A DNA stretch of 64,000 nucleotides from DAIDJD01 sp035485275 (GCA_035485275.1 DATHOE010000011.1:1-64000), one strand, 5' to 3'. Positions 48,709 to 62,491 are shown, counted from the stretch's first letter. Translations and numbers: made by a program. The notes: a model not told the origin generated them from the sequence alone.

Positions 48709-50067
48709 ATGCTGAACCAAATCATCGACCGATTGGAACTGGACGAGCGGCTTTCCGGCTGGCAGGTGCGGGAGCTGGCCAGGCGTTCGACCCAGCTTTT
48801 CCTCAACATGGACCGCGAGGAATCGCGCCGCCGGGTGGACAGCCTGGTCTACGAGGTCGAGATCCTGATCACCCGGCCGGCGGCCAAGGCCGAGGGGAGG
48901 TCCAAGGCCAAAGAAAAGGACAAGGGCGGGGACAAGGCCACGGTGACGGGGAACGCGCGCTTCAACGTCGATCCCGCGGGGATGGCGCGTTTCAAGGAGG
49001 ACCTCGACACCGCCGCTCAGGCCGCCGCGCTGGTGGCCAACCAGGCCTACGCCATGACCGAGGTGGCGGGCAACATGGCGCGTGTGGAGCTGGCCGACCC
49101 CCTGATCGTCGCGGACGCCGAGTCCCAGCTGGCCGCGGCCGCCGAGATGCTGCGATCCGCCTCCGGGAGGGAAAGGGGCGTGCGCCTGGCCGCCGCGGAA
49201 TTCTTCGCGGAATCGATGCGCACCCGATACTTCAACAGCCAGGGCGTGAACTGTCTGTCCGAGAGCACCTTCTTCTCCGGGGAGTTCTGCCTGCTGGCGA
49301 AAGGCCCCAAAGGGGAAGCCGAGGTTTTCCGGCCCTTCAAGCGCCGCCGTTTGACGGACCTGGGCCTGGAAACCATGGTCGCCCGCTGCGCCCAACAGAG
49401 CCGGAGCGGGCTTTCCGCCGGGCTTCCCAAGAGCGGCAATTTCGACGTGGTCCTCAGCGGGGAGGCCCTGGACCATTTTTTCAGCTGGTGCCTGACCCAG
49501 GCCTCTGCCTCGGCGCGCTACAACCGCCTCAGCCAGGCCGAGATCGGGGACCAACTGGTGCTGGCCGCCGCGGGCGCCACACCCCTGAACCTCAGCCACA
49601 ACGCCCTCATCCCCTGGTCCGTGGGCTCCTACAAGGTCGACCCCAGCGGCACACCGGGCTGCCGCCGCAGCCTGATCGAAAACGGGGTCCTGAAGGCCCG
49701 CCACGCCAACGCACGCTACGCCCAGTACCTGAGGCAGGCCGCCACCGGCGAACTGGGCGGCGTGGAGGTCGGCCCAGGAAGGGAAAAGGAAGCGGACCTG
49801 CTCAAGGCGGGGGAGCGCCCCCTGTACCACCTCAACGACTTCAGCTATTTCGAGCCCAACGGCGTCACCGGCGAGTTCAGCAGCGAGATCCGCTACGGCG
49901 AGGAGATCACCGCGGGGGGGCTGCGGGCGGTCAAGGGCGGCTCGGTGTCCGGGCTCAGCAAGACGGCCCTTGAGACCGCGCGCTTCAGCCTGGAGACGGA
50001 GCAGAGGGAGCGCTATCTGGGGCCGAAGGTCATAAGGCTGGAAAATCTGAGCTTGGCGGGGGACTAG
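48709..50067 (+). CDS. pmbA: PmbA/TldE-like protein
   Basis: This 452-aa protein is the partner of TldD. It belongs to the same fold but lacks the HExxxH zinc site, as expected for TldE. Features: YFNSQGVNCLSESTFF, DVVLSGEALDHFFSW, and a C-terminal domain with LNDFSYFEPNGVTGEFSSEIRYGEEI. Start ATG 48709 has AAGGAGGGG upstream. A Lys-rich insert (KAKEKDKGGDKA) near residue 65 is unusual. Confidence 0.85.
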   Translation: MLNQIIDRLELDERLSGWQVRELARRSTQLFLNMDREESRRRVDSLVYEVEILITRPAAKAEGRSKAKEKDKGGDKATVTGNARFNVDPAGMARFKEDLDTAAQAAALVANQAYAMTEVAGNMARVELADPLIVADAESQLAAAAEMLRSASGRERGVRLAAAEFFAESMRTRYFNSQGVNCLSESTFFSGEFCLLAKGPKGEAEVFRPFKRRRLTDLGLETMVARCAQQSRSGLSAGLPKSGNFDVVLSGEALDHFFSWCLTQASASARYNRLSQAEIGDQLVLAAAGATPLNLSHNALIPWSVGSYKVDPSGTPGCRRSLIENGVLKARHANARYAQYLRQAATGELGGVEVGPGREKEADLLKAGERPLYHLNDFSYFEPNGVTGEFSSEIRYGEEITAGGLRAVKGGSVSGLSKTALETARFSLETEQRERYLGPKVIRLENLSLAGD

Positions 50068-50069
50068 CC

Positions 50070-50765
50070 GTGCAGATTCACGTGATCAAGCACACCGCCT
50101 TCGAGGGCCCCGGTTCCATCGCCACCTGGGCCAAGGAGCGCGGATACCGCATGGAAACCACCGAGGTGGCGCAGGGGCAGGCCTTGCCGTCCCCACGCGA
50201 CTTCGACGCGCTGGTGCTGATGGGCGGACCCATGAGCGTGAACGACGAGGAAAAGCATCCCTGGCTGCGCCCGGAAAAGGCGCTGGTGCGGGAGACCCTG
50301 GGCCTGGGACGGAAGGTCCTGGGCGTGTGCCTGGGCGCCCAGATGATCGCGTCCGCGCTGGGGGCGAAGGTCCGCACCAACACCCTCGAGGAGATCGGAT
50401 GGTTTCCGATCGAGGCCACCGCGGCCGGGCAAAAACACCCTTTTTTCAAGCGGATGCCCCCGGTCCTGATGGCTTTCCATTGGCACGGCGAGACCTTTGA
50501 CCTGCCTTCGGGAGCGGTCCATCTGGCCCGTTCGGCGGCCTGCGAACACCAAGCCTATGCCCTGGGCACCCAGGCCCTGGCCCTTCAGTGCCATATGGAA
50601 GTGGACGCCGCGTCGCTGCGGGACATGACCCATGGCCTCACGGACGAACTCAAACCGGGCAGGCCCTTTGTGCAGAATGAAACTGTCCTGTCGGGACAGC
50701 CTGAATTGTTGGGACCCATGGCTAGGGCGTTGCACGCGGTATTGGACGACTGGATCGCGGCCTGA
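50070..50765 (+). CDS. Class I glutamine amidotransferase (YfeJ-like)
   Basis: This 231-aa protein has the triad of class I GATases: Cys in KVLGVCLGAQMIA, His in LQCHMEVDA and the following acidic residue. ALVLMGGPMSVND is typical of the stand-alone GMP-synthase-like subgroup. It starts at GTG 50070, 2 bp after pmbA, so the three genes form one operon. The nitrogen acceptor is unknown. Confidence 0.85.
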   Translation: MQIHVIKHTAFEGPGSIATWAKERGYRMETTEVAQGQALPSPRDFDALVLMGGPMSVNDEEKHPWLRPEKALVRETLGLGRKVLGVCLGAQMIASALGAKVRTNTLEEIGWFPIEATAAGQKHPFFKRMPPVLMAFHWHGETFDLPSGAVHLARSAACEHQAYALGTQALALQCHMEVDAASLRDMTHGLTDELKPGRPFVQNETVLSGQPELLGPMARALHAVLDDWIAA

Positions 50766-50798
50766 GGCGCCGGAGGTCATCACGCACAAAAGATTTTT

Positions 50799-50827
50799 TT
50801 GCGGAATAGGCGCCTTCCTCCTAGCAT
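50799..50827 (+). promoter_or_regulatory. Possible promoter of the 58-aa membrane protein gene
   Basis: TTGCGG (50799-50804) and TAGCAT (50822-50827) are separated by 17 bp, 33 bp ahead of the start at 50860. Confidence 0.4.
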
Positions 50828-50859
50828 ATAGGTATGGCAACTAACGAGGAGGTTCCGCC

Positions 50860-51036
50860 ATGAAGAAAAACCTGCTCCATTTCGCGCTCGGCGCCATCGC
50901 ATGCATGGTATTTTCCCTGATCCACGCCAGGATCGCCGAAGGCCTGGGATTTGTGGGCGAGTTCGTGGTCCAGGGCCCCATCATTTTCGCCAGCGGCGTC
51001 CTGGTGGCCATGCTCTTCAAGAACAGCAAGGTCTGA
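50860..51036 (+). CDS. 58-aa membrane protein
   Basis: ATG 50860, preceded by GAGGAGG, opens 58 codons to TGA at 51034. The product has two hydrophobic helices (HFALGAIACMVFSLIHA; VVQGPIIFASGVLVAMLF) with short basic ends. It has its own promoter candidate and a strong ribosome-binding site, so it is probably real although short. No family recognised. Confidence 0.6.
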   Translation: MKKNLLHFALGAIACMVFSLIHARIAEGLGFVGEFVVQGPIIFASGVLVAMLFKNSKV

Positions 51037-51064
51037 TGGCCTGAAGCGGCCCTTTTTGTACGGA

Positions 51065-52312
51065 CTAAGGCTTGGGCGTCAGCGCGTCCACGCCGGAGAG
51101 ATTTTTTGTCTTCATCAATAGATAGACGCTCATCCCCAAGACCAGCACGGACAGGGCCCCGCCCGCGAAGAAGGGGAGGTTTATGTCCCTTTCGAACAGC
51201 CAGATCCCCAAGGCGGGCCCCACCACGCGGGCCAGGCTGTTGAGCCCCTGGAAGGTGCCGAAGGCGCGGCCCTGCTCGTTGGCGCTCACGGCCTGGGAGA
51301 TCAGGGAGGACATGCTGGGGTCGATCAGGCTGCGCCCCACGGCCAGGGGCGCCAGGATCATGAAGTACGAGGCGTAGCTGGTGCCGAAGGGCATGATGAA
51401 GAGGACCACGGCGAAGAGGAAGAGGCCGGCGATGAGCATGCGGCGCTCCCCGATCCTGGGGGCCAGGCGCCGGGTGAAGCCGCCCTGCATGGCCGCAGCC
51501 ACGAACCCGACGAAGGCCAGGGCGTAGCCGGTCTTCAGGCCGGCGTCCTCCAGGCTGAAATGGAGCCGCGCCTTGAAGAAGAGGGCGAAGACCTGCTCCA
51601 TCGTGCTGAAGGCGGCCAGCTGCAGGAAGCTGATCGCCAGCAGCAGCCATAGGTAGGAGTGCTGGAAAGCCTGGCGCAGGGAGGCGGTGTTCAGGGGGTC
51701 GTAGCTGCGCCAGTGCTGGGCCCGGTTGGATGCCTGGATCTCGGGGGCCAGGGTTTCGGGCAGGCGCACCCAGGCGGCCAGGAGGTTCAGGCCGCAGAGC
51801 CCGCCCGCGATGAGGCCAGGGGCGAGGACGCCCCAGTACTTCAGGGACACGCCGCCGATGATCGGGCCCAGGATGAAGCCGAGGCCGAAGGAGATGCCGA
51901 TCAGGGCCATGCCTCCGGCGCGTTTCTGCGGGGGGGTGACGTCGGCGATGCAGGCCTGGGCCGCGGAGATGTTGGCGGCGAAGGTCCCCTGGAGGAAGCG
52001 CGTGGCCATGAGCAGGGGCAGGCTGTGGTAATAGGTGGCCAGGGCGAAGCCGAGATAGGACAGGGTGGAGCCGCCCATGGACACCAGCATGACGGGGCGC
52101 CGTCCGTGGCGGTCGCTGACCTGGCCCCAGAGGGGGGAGAAAAAGAACTGGGCCAGGGAATAGGCGGCCACCAGCAGCGGCAGGCTCCATTCGTTCGCGC
52201 CCAGGTCCTGTCCGTAGAGCGGCAGCAGCGGGATGATGATGCCGAATCCCACCAGGTCCATGAAGACGGTCGTGAAGACGACGGTCAGGACCGATTTTTC
52301 CTTGTTCGCCAC
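51065..52312 (-). CDS. MFS exporter of the TetA/DHA1 type
   Basis: This 415-aa protein has twelve membrane helices. It starts with TTVFMDLVGFGIIIPLLPLY and has the loop 2-3 motif GQVSDRHGRRPVML, and the helix 5 motif ISFGLGFILGPIIGG, as in drug:proton antiporters such as TetA. Substrate unknown. Starts at GTG 52312, just downstream of the gltBD terminator. Confidence 0.9.
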   Translation of the reverse strand: MANKEKSVLTVVFTTVFMDLVGFGIIIPLLPLYGQDLGANEWSLPLLVAAYSLAQFFFSPLWGQVSDRHGRRPVMLVSMGGSTLSYLGFALATYYHSLPLLMATRFLQGTFAANISAAQACIADVTPPQKRAGGMALIGISFGLGFILGPIIGGVSLKYWGVLAPGLIAGGLCGLNLLAAWVRLPETLAPEIQASNRAQHWRSYDPLNTASLRQAFQHSYLWLLLAISFLQLAAFSTMEQVFALFFKARLHFSLEDAGLKTGYALAFVGFVAAAMQGGFTRRLAPRIGERRMLIAGLFLFAVVLFIMPFGTSYASYFMILAPLAVGRSLIDPSMSSLISQAVSANEQGRAFGTFQGLNSLARVVGPALGIWLFERDINLPFFAGGALSVLVLGMSVYLLMKTKNLSGVDALTPKP

Positions 52313-52321
52313 TCTTGCCTC

Positions 52322-52359
52322 AAAAAAAGAGGGGCCCGCGCCGTCCGGCCGTGCCCCTC
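52322..52359 (-). terminator. Terminator of gltBD
   Basis: On the minus strand GAGGGGC and GCCCCTC (52353-52359 with 52329-52335) form a stem followed by seven T, directly downstream of gltD. Confidence 0.85.
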
Positions 52360-52384
52360 GTCAGTCCCGCCCCCCCCGCCGCGC

Positions 52385-53818
52385 CTAGAGCGCCGAGGGC
52401 AGGGCGGTGCTCCCCATCAGAAAACGGTCCACGCCCTGGGCGGCTTTGCGCCCCTCGCTGATCGCCCACACCACCAGGCTCTGGCCGCGGGTCATGTCCC
52501 CGGCCGTGAAGATTCCCGGCACCGAGGTCATCTTGGTGGAGGGGTCCGACTTGACGTTGCCGCGCGCGTCCAATTCCACGCCCAAGCCGTCCAGCAGCGG
52601 GCCCTTTTCCGGGCCGGTGAAGCCCATGGCCAGGAAGCAGAGGTCCGCGGGGATGACCTTTTCCGAGCCCGCCACCTCCACGGGCTTCCCCTGGTCCCAG
52701 CGCACTTGGACGGTTTCCAGGCCCTTCAGCACGCCGTTCTCGCCCACGAAGCGGCGGGTGGACACGGCGTAGAGGCGCTCGCCGCCCTCCTCGTGCGCGC
52801 CCGCGGTCCGGAAGATGCGCGCCCACTGGGGCCAGGGATTGTCCTGGGGCCGCGAGACCGGCGGCTGCGGGACGATCTCGAGGCTGTGGATGTCGAGGGC
52901 GCCCTGGCGTGTGCTGGTGCCGATGCAGTCCGCGCCGGTGTCCCCCCCGCCGATGATGACCACGTGCTTGGCCTTCGCGCTGATCTGGCCCTCCACCGTG
53001 TCGCCTTCCTGGACCTTGTTGGACTGGGTCAGGAACTCCATGGCGAAGTGCACTCCCTTGAGGCCGCGCCCCTCGATGGCCAGGTCGCGGGCCTGGGTGG
53101 CGCCGCCGCAGAGCACGACCGCGTCGAAATCCTTCTTGAGGGCCTGCGGGGTGGGGTTGACGCCCGCGTTGGCGTTGACCACGAAGCGCACGCCCTCGTC
53201 GCTCAGCTGCTTGACGCGGCGCTCCAGCCGGCTCTTCTCAAGCTTGAACTCGGGGATGCCGTAACGCAGCAGGCCTCCCACTCGGTCGGCGCGCTCGAAG
53301 ACCGTGACTTTGTGGCCCGCGCGGCGCAACTGCTGGGCGCAGGCGAGCCCGGCCGGCCCCGAACCCACCACCGCCACGGACTTGCCGGTTTCCCGCTCCG
53401 GGGGCAGGGGCTTGATCCAGCCCTCGGCCCAGCCCTTGTCCACGATGGCCAGCTCTATCTTCTTGATGGACACCGGCTCCTGGTACTGGTCCAGGGCCAG
53501 GGTGCAGCTGTTTTCGCAGGGCGCCGGGCAGATGCCGCCCGTGAACTCGGGGAAGTTGTTCGTGGCGTGCAGGCGCTCCAGGGCGTTGGCCCAGTCGCTG
53601 TGGTACACCAGGTCGTTGAAGTCGGGGATGATGTTTCCCAGGGGGCAGCCGCTCATGCAGTACGGCACGCCGCAGTCCATGCAGCGCGCGGCCTGGTGGT
53701 TGAGCTCCTCCCCGGGGTAGGGAAGCTCGTATTCCTTCCAGTCCTTCACGCGCTCGGCCACCGGCCGGCGGGCCCCCTTGGGGCGGTGGAACTCCATGAA
53801 TCCCGTCACTTTTGCCAC
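52385..53818 (-). CDS. gltD: Glutamate synthase small subunit
   Basis: This 477-aa NADPH-binding subunit starts at GTG 53818 behind AGGAGAA, 17 bp after gltB. It has two Cys clusters (CMDCGVPYCMSGCPLGN and CPAPCENSC) for iron-sulfur centres, FAD-binding VVGSGPAGLACAQQL and NADPH-binding IIGGGDTGADCIGT. It passes electrons from NADPH to GltB for glutamate synthesis. Confidence 0.95.
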   Translation of the reverse strand: MAKVTGFMEFHRPKGARRPVAERVKDWKEYELPYPGEELNHQAARCMDCGVPYCMSGCPLGNIIPDFNDLVYHSDWANALERLHATNNFPEFTGGICPAPCENSCTLALDQYQEPVSIKKIELAIVDKGWAEGWIKPLPPERETGKSVAVVGSGPAGLACAQQLRRAGHKVTVFERADRVGGLLRYGIPEFKLEKSRLERRVKQLSDEGVRFVVNANAGVNPTPQALKKDFDAVVLCGGATQARDLAIEGRGLKGVHFAMEFLTQSNKVQEGDTVEGQISAKAKHVVIIGGGDTGADCIGTSTRQGALDIHSLEIVPQPPVSRPQDNPWPQWARIFRTAGAHEEGGERLYAVSTRRFVGENGVLKGLETVQVRWDQGKPVEVAGSEKVIPADLCFLAMGFTGPEKGPLLDGLGVELDARGNVKSDPSTKMTSVPGIFTAGDMTRGQSLVVWAISEGRKAAQGVDRFLMGSTALPSAL

Positions 53819-53835
53819 GCGCTTCTCCTGATCTT

Positions 53836-58398
<4,563 letters not shown>

Positions 58399-58463
58399 AG
58401 TTTCGCGTTCCTTTGCTGTGTTCATGGGGACCAAGCCACCTTGCTCGGGTCCGCGATGCCGGT

Positions 58464-58486
58464 AAAAAAAAGGGCCCAAAGGGCCC
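58464..58486 (-). terminator. Terminator-like hairpin in the gltB leader
   Basis: On the minus strand GGGCCC-TTT-GGGCCC is followed by eight T. It lies only about 5-10 nt downstream of the predicted gltB transcription start and upstream of the start codon. It could be an attenuator-like element or may only shape the 5' end of the mRNA. Confidence 0.5.
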
Positions 58487-58497
58487 CGGGGAGAGAA

Positions 58498-58527
58498 AGT
58501 ATAGTAGAACCTGAACAAATTTGTAAA
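58498..58527 (-). promoter_or_regulatory. Promoter of gltBD
   Basis: On the minus strand TTTACA (58522-58527), an 18-bp spacer and TATACT (58498-58503) form a clear sigma-70 promoter, about 100 bp upstream of gltB. Confidence 0.7.
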
Positions 58528-58584
58528 GTTTCATTGTGGGCGGGGATAGCCTGGAATTCGCCCAAAATGTGCTCAAAAACCGAA

Positions 58585-58608
58585 ACTTTGTGAAAAAAAT
58601 CACAAAGT
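58585..58608 (-). terminator. Terminator of the HAD hydrolase gene
   Basis: ACTTTGTGA/TCACAAAGT (9 bp) with a six-base loop lies 9 bp beyond the stop of the HAD gene and is followed on the minus strand by TTCGGTTTTTG. Confidence 0.6.
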
Positions 58609-58616
58609 CCGGGCCC

Positions 58617-59318
58617 TCAGGCCAGCAGGGAATCCAGATCCTTCAAACTGTCCGCGACCAATGTTCCCGCTTCCGAGGAACGGCCGGGCATTCCCTTGCG
58701 GTCGAGCCACAGCGCCGTCCATCCGGCGGCCTTGGCGCCGGCCACATCCACGTCCAGACGGTCGCCCACATAGGCCAGGGACTCCGCAGGAAGGCCCAGG
58801 GCCTTTTCGCTGAGCCGGAAGATGGCGGGGTCCGGCTTGCGCACCTTGACCTCACCGGAAACCACGATGTCCGCGAACAATGGGCTCAAGGAGGTGGCTT
58901 CCAGCTTGGCCCGCTGCTGCGGTCCGTCGCCGTTGGTGATCACGGCCAGCTTGAATCGCCGGCCCAAGGAACGCAGGGCCGGAAGGGCGTCGTCAAAGGC
59001 GCGCCACTGGCCGCGGTAATACCCGGCATAGGCCTGGTGCAGGCGCTCGGCCTCCTGGAAATCGAGGGGGCTGCCGTATTTTTTGTAGACGGCCTGGATG
59101 CGGGCGATGCGCTGCTCGTCGAAGCCCATCTTGTTGTCCAGGAAGCGCTGCAGGTACTCGTCGGCGACATTGCGCCAGTCACGCAGGAATGCGTGGTAGG
59201 GCGGCTTGGAGGCCAGGTTGAGGTCGCGTTCATACAGGAGCTGGAGCGCGTCGCGCTCCGCCCCCTCCTGGTCCAGCAGGGTTCCGTCGAGGTCGAAGAC
59301 TATGGCTTGCAGTGGCAT
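58617..59318 (-). CDS. HAD-IA hydrolase (YjjG-like)
   Basis: This 233-aa protein has the HAD motifs: I IVFDLDGTLLDQEGAE, II VITNGDGPQQRAKLE, III the Lys in VKVRKPDPAIF and IV VGDRLDVDVAGAKAAGW. The helical cap resembles pyrimidine nucleotidase YjjG. Start ATG behind GAGGAA. Substrate uncertain. Confidence 0.85.
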   Translation of the reverse strand: MPLQAIVFDLDGTLLDQEGAERDALQLLYERDLNLASKPPYHAFLRDWRNVADEYLQRFLDNKMGFDEQRIARIQAVYKKYGSPLDFQEAERLHQAYAGYYRGQWRAFDDALPALRSLGRRFKLAVITNGDGPQQRAKLEATSLSPLFADIVVSGEVKVRKPDPAIFRLSEKALGLPAESLAYVGDRLDVDVAGAKAAGWTALWLDRKGMPGRSSEAGTLVADSLKDLDSLLA

Positions 59319-59340
59319 GGGATTCCTCGGGGGACTAGTT

Positions 59341-61014
59341 TCAGTCCCAGTCGGTCACGGCGCCGAAGCTGGCGGAGCTGACCAGCTTCGCGTACTTCGC
59401 CAGCACGCCCTTGGGGTAGCGCGGCGCGGGTGCCTTGAAGCGCTTCTTGCGCAGGGCGAGCTCCGCGGCGCTGACGTGCAGGGTGAGGGAGTTCTTGACC
59501 GCGTCGAGGGTGATGCGGTCGCCGTCCTTGACGAGCCCTAAGGGGCCGCCGACGGCCGCCTCCGGGGTCACGTGGCCCACCACCAGGCCGTGGCTTCCGC
59601 CGGAGAAGCGTCCATCCGTGATCAGGGCCACGTATTTGCCCAGGCCCTTGCCGGCTATGGCGCTGGTGGGGCTGAGCATCTCGCGCATGCCGGGCCCGCC
59701 CTTGGGGCCCTCGTAGCGCACGATGACGACGTCGCCCTTCCGGACCTTGTCCCCCAGGATGGCGGCCAGGGCCAGCTCCTCGCTGTCGAAGCAGCGGGCC
59801 GGTCCGCTGTGCGTCTCGCCCTCGTAGCCGCTGATCTTGGCCACCGCGCCCTCCGGCGCCAGGTTGCCGTAAAGGATGCGGAGATGGCCGGTTTTCTTGA
59901 GGGGGTCCTTGAGGCCGCGCACGATGTCCTGGTGCTCCGGCAGGCGCTTCACCCCGCGCAGGTTCTCGGCCAGGGTCTTTCCGGTGACGGTCAGGCAGTC
60001 CCCGTGGAGCATGCCGGCGTCGAGCATCATTTTCATGATCGGCTCAAGGCCGCCGATCTTGAACAGGTCCGCCATCACGAAGGCGCCGCTGGGCTTGAGG
60101 TTGACCAGCCAGGGGGTCTTGTCGCTGAATTTCTGGAAATCGTCCAAGGCCAGCTTCACCCCGATTGCGTCGGCCATGGCCAGCAGGTGCAGGACCGCGT
60201 TGGTCGAGCCGCCCAGCACAAGCACCACCCGGATGGCGTTTTCAAAGGCCTTGCGCGTCATGATCTTGCGGGGCGTGATCCCCTTCTTGACCAAGGCCAT
60301 CACCGCCTTGCCGGCCGCGGCGCAGTCCTTGCCCTTCTCCTTGCTGGCGGCCGGCTGGCTGCTGGAGCCGGGCAGGCTCATGCCCATGGCCTCGATGGCG
60401 CTGGCCATGGTGTTGGCCGTGTACATACCGCCGCAGCTGCCCTCGCCCGGGCAGGTGTTGCATTCGATCTCCTTGAATTGCGCGCGGCTGATCTTGCCGT
60501 TGCTCACGGCGCCGACGGCCTCGAAGGCGCTGACGATGTCGATGTCGCGGCCGAGCGCCCGCCCTGGCAGGATGGTCCCGCCGTAGGCGAAGACGGCGGG
60601 GATGTTGACCCTGGCTATGCCCATCAGGCAGCCCGGCATGTTCTTGTCGCAGCCGCCGATGGCGACCAGGCCGTCGAAGGCCTGGGCCTGGGCCACCACC
60701 TCGATGGAGTCGGCGATCACCTCGCGGCTGACGAGGCTGAATTTCATCCCCTCGGTGCCCATGGAAATGCCGTCGCTCACCGTGGGCGCCCCGAAGATGA
60801 GCCCCACCCCGCCCGAGCTGTCCACCCCTCCGCGCGCCTTCAGGGCCAGTTCGGCTATGTGCATGTTGCAGGGGGTGATGTCGCTGTAGGTGGAGCACAC
60901 GCCCACGATGGGTTTCTTGAAGTCCGCGTCCTTGAAGCCCACGGCCCGGAGCATGGCCCGGTTGGGCATGCGCTGGTCGCCTTGGGTGACGCGGGAGGAG
61001 CGGAGCGCTTTCAT
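59341..61014 (-). CDS. ilvD: Dihydroxy-acid dehydratase
   Basis: This 557-aa enzyme of branched-chain amino acid synthesis carries the iron-sulfur and metal ligands: VGVCSTYSDITPCN, GGCDKNMPGCLMG and CNTCPGEGSCGGMYTANTM. Further conserved blocks are PGSSSQPA, GGSTNAVLHLLA, and DGRFSGGSHGLVVGHVTPEA. Start ATG 61014 has GAGG upstream. Confidence 0.95.
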   Translation of the reverse strand: MKALRSSRVTQGDQRMPNRAMLRAVGFKDADFKKPIVGVCSTYSDITPCNMHIAELALKARGGVDSSGGVGLIFGAPTVSDGISMGTEGMKFSLVSREVIADSIEVVAQAQAFDGLVAIGGCDKNMPGCLMGIARVNIPAVFAYGGTILPGRALGRDIDIVSAFEAVGAVSNGKISRAQFKEIECNTCPGEGSCGGMYTANTMASAIEAMGMSLPGSSSQPAASKEKGKDCAAAGKAVMALVKKGITPRKIMTRKAFENAIRVVLVLGGSTNAVLHLLAMADAIGVKLALDDFQKFSDKTPWLVNLKPSGAFVMADLFKIGGLEPIMKMMLDAGMLHGDCLTVTGKTLAENLRGVKRLPEHQDIVRGLKDPLKKTGHLRILYGNLAPEGAVAKISGYEGETHSGPARCFDSEELALAAILGDKVRKGDVVIVRYEGPKGGPGMREMLSPTSAIAGKGLGKYVALITDGRFSGGSHGLVVGHVTPEAAVGGPLGLVKDGDRITLDAVKNSLTLHVSAAELALRKKRFKAPAPRYPKGVLAKYAKLVSSASFGAVTDWD

Positions 61015-61037
61015 GGAAACCTCGTGGTGGGGATGCC

Positions 61038-62396
61038 TTAGGGCTGGTCGAAGCGCAGCACCGGCGCGTCCAGGTCCAGGGAAATCAGGGGCGCCTTGCC
61101 GTCGCGCATCCAATCGGTCGCGCCGAAGGGATGGAAGCCGTCCGGCGGGGCGCAGCCCGCGGGCAGGCCGCTCAGCAGGACCCGGCGGCCCGGGGGAAAG
61201 GGGCCTATGTTAATCTCGCCGTCGCCGCTGCGCAAGCGGGCGTCCACCTCCAGGCCGGACGCCAGGCCCAGCCTCAGGCTTTCGTGGCTGGCCAGCCAGG
61301 GGCCGCGCAGGCTCTGCGCGAAACGCACGGCCAGGGCCTTGGGGCCCGGCGCGAACTGCCCGCCGGCGCTGAAGCTGGAGGCGGCCATGTCCTCCCCGGC
61401 CCGGGGCAGGCCCTGGCCTCGGAAGATCTCGTCGAGGGTCAAGGGCTGCGAGGGAACGCTGTCGAAGCGCACGGCCAGGTCGCCGCTGACCAGGCTCATG
61501 TCCACATCCAGCTCGTTGGTGTCCGGGCGCGGGGGGATGGGAAGGTCGCGGTGCGTGGGTCCCGTGGACTGGCCCGGGGCCGCGGGGCCGGAGAAATGCC
61601 GTTCCTCGTAGACCACCCGGCTGAGGCTGAGCCAGGCCAGGGCCGCGCCCGCCAGCGCCAGCAAGACCGGTCCGCGGCGCCAGAACGAGGCGGACGGCTG
61701 CCAATGGATGAGCGGGGAAAGGCCCGCGGCCAGGGTCCACAGGGCCGCCCCGCACAGCAGGGTGTCGCTGGGCCAGTGCGCGCCCTGGCTCACGCGCGCA
61801 AGGCTCATAGCCGTCCCGAAGGCGAGGGCCAGGGCGGCCACAAGGGCCAGGACCGGGCTTCTGACGCGGCCGGACAAAAGAAAGACGAAGCCCAGAAAAT
61901 ACCAGGCGTTGGCCGCGTGGCCGCTGAGGAAACTGGCGCCCCGGCCGGGGACGCCGAGCTGGAAGGGGCGGTGGAATTCCCAGATGCCGCCGAAGGCCAG
62001 CGTCTCCAGCGGCCGCGGCCTGCCGGCCAGGCCCTTGCCCAGGACATTGCACAGCAGCCCCGGGCCCAGCAGCAGGAGCAGGCCCAGGTACAGGCCGGGG
62101 CCGCGCCAGGCGCTCAGGCGCGGGGACGTGAAGCTGAGGAGAAATGCGGCCCAGGCGAGGCCGCCGCAGAGGTCCGCGGGCGCCTGGCCCCAGCGGTACA
62201 GCGCCTCGCTCCAGGCCCATTGCTGGCCGGGCCAGGGCCGGCCGAGGCCGCTGAAAAAGTAGGTCGCCGCGCGAAGGTCCAGGTCCGTGCGCCGAAACAG
62301 CAGCGTCAGCGCCGCGAACAGGATCAGCCCCCCATAAAAGGGGACGAAAGGAAAGGGGGGGCGCCGGGAGAGCGCCGTCTGGGAAGCTTGGGGCAT
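61038..62396 (-). CDS. PAP2-family phosphatase with extra C-terminal domain
   Basis: This 452-aa membrane protein has six helices and the PAP2 signature in order: KGLAGRPRP (motif 1), SFLSGHAANA (motif 2) and ARVSQGAHWPSD (motif 3), about residues 120-210. Such enzymes dephosphorylate undecaprenyl diphosphate, phosphatidylglycerol phosphate or lipid A. The last ~190 residues form an additional probably periplasmic domain (THRDLPIPPRPDTNELDVD...) that I do not recognise and that PAP2 enzymes of 200-250 aa lack. Confidence 0.8.
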   Translation of the reverse strand: MPQASQTALSRRPPFPFVPFYGGLILFAALTLLFRRTDLDLRAATYFFSGLGRPWPGQQWAWSEALYRWGQAPADLCGGLAWAAFLLSFTSPRLSAWRGPGLYLGLLLLLGPGLLCNVLGKGLAGRPRPLETLAFGGIWEFHRPFQLGVPGRGASFLSGHAANAWYFLGFVFLLSGRVRSPVLALVAALALAFGTAMSLARVSQGAHWPSDTLLCGAALWTLAAGLSPLIHWQPSASFWRRGPVLLALAGAALAWLSLSRVVYEERHFSGPAAPGQSTGPTHRDLPIPPRPDTNELDVDMSLVSGDLAVRFDSVPSQPLTLDEIFRGQGLPRAGEDMAASSFSAGGQFAPGPKALAVRFAQSLRGPWLASHESLRLGLASGLEVDARLRSGDGEINIGPFPPGRRVLLSGLPAGCAPPDGFHPFGATDWMRDGKAPLISLDLDAPVLRFDQP

Positions 62397-62420
62397 GGAA
62401 CCTTCCTGTCCGAAAATTCA

Positions 62421-62443
62421 ACGGCGTCCGCGAAGGACGCCGT
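62421..62443 (-). terminator. Hairpin downstream of the rhodanese gene
   Basis: ACGGCGTCC (62421-62429) pairs with GGACGCCGT (62435-62443). On the minus strand it is followed by TGAATTTTCGG, a modest terminator 50 bp beyond the stop at 62492. Confidence 0.5.
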
Positions 62444-62491
62444 GATGACGCAGTGGTGGGCGAGGAGGGGCGTGCGGCGCCCTTCGGGCCT

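Noticed and set aside
47293..50067. tldD-pmbA as part of a peptide antibiotic cluster
   Set aside because: No precursor peptide or modification enzymes are nearby. The pair is a common housekeeping protease.
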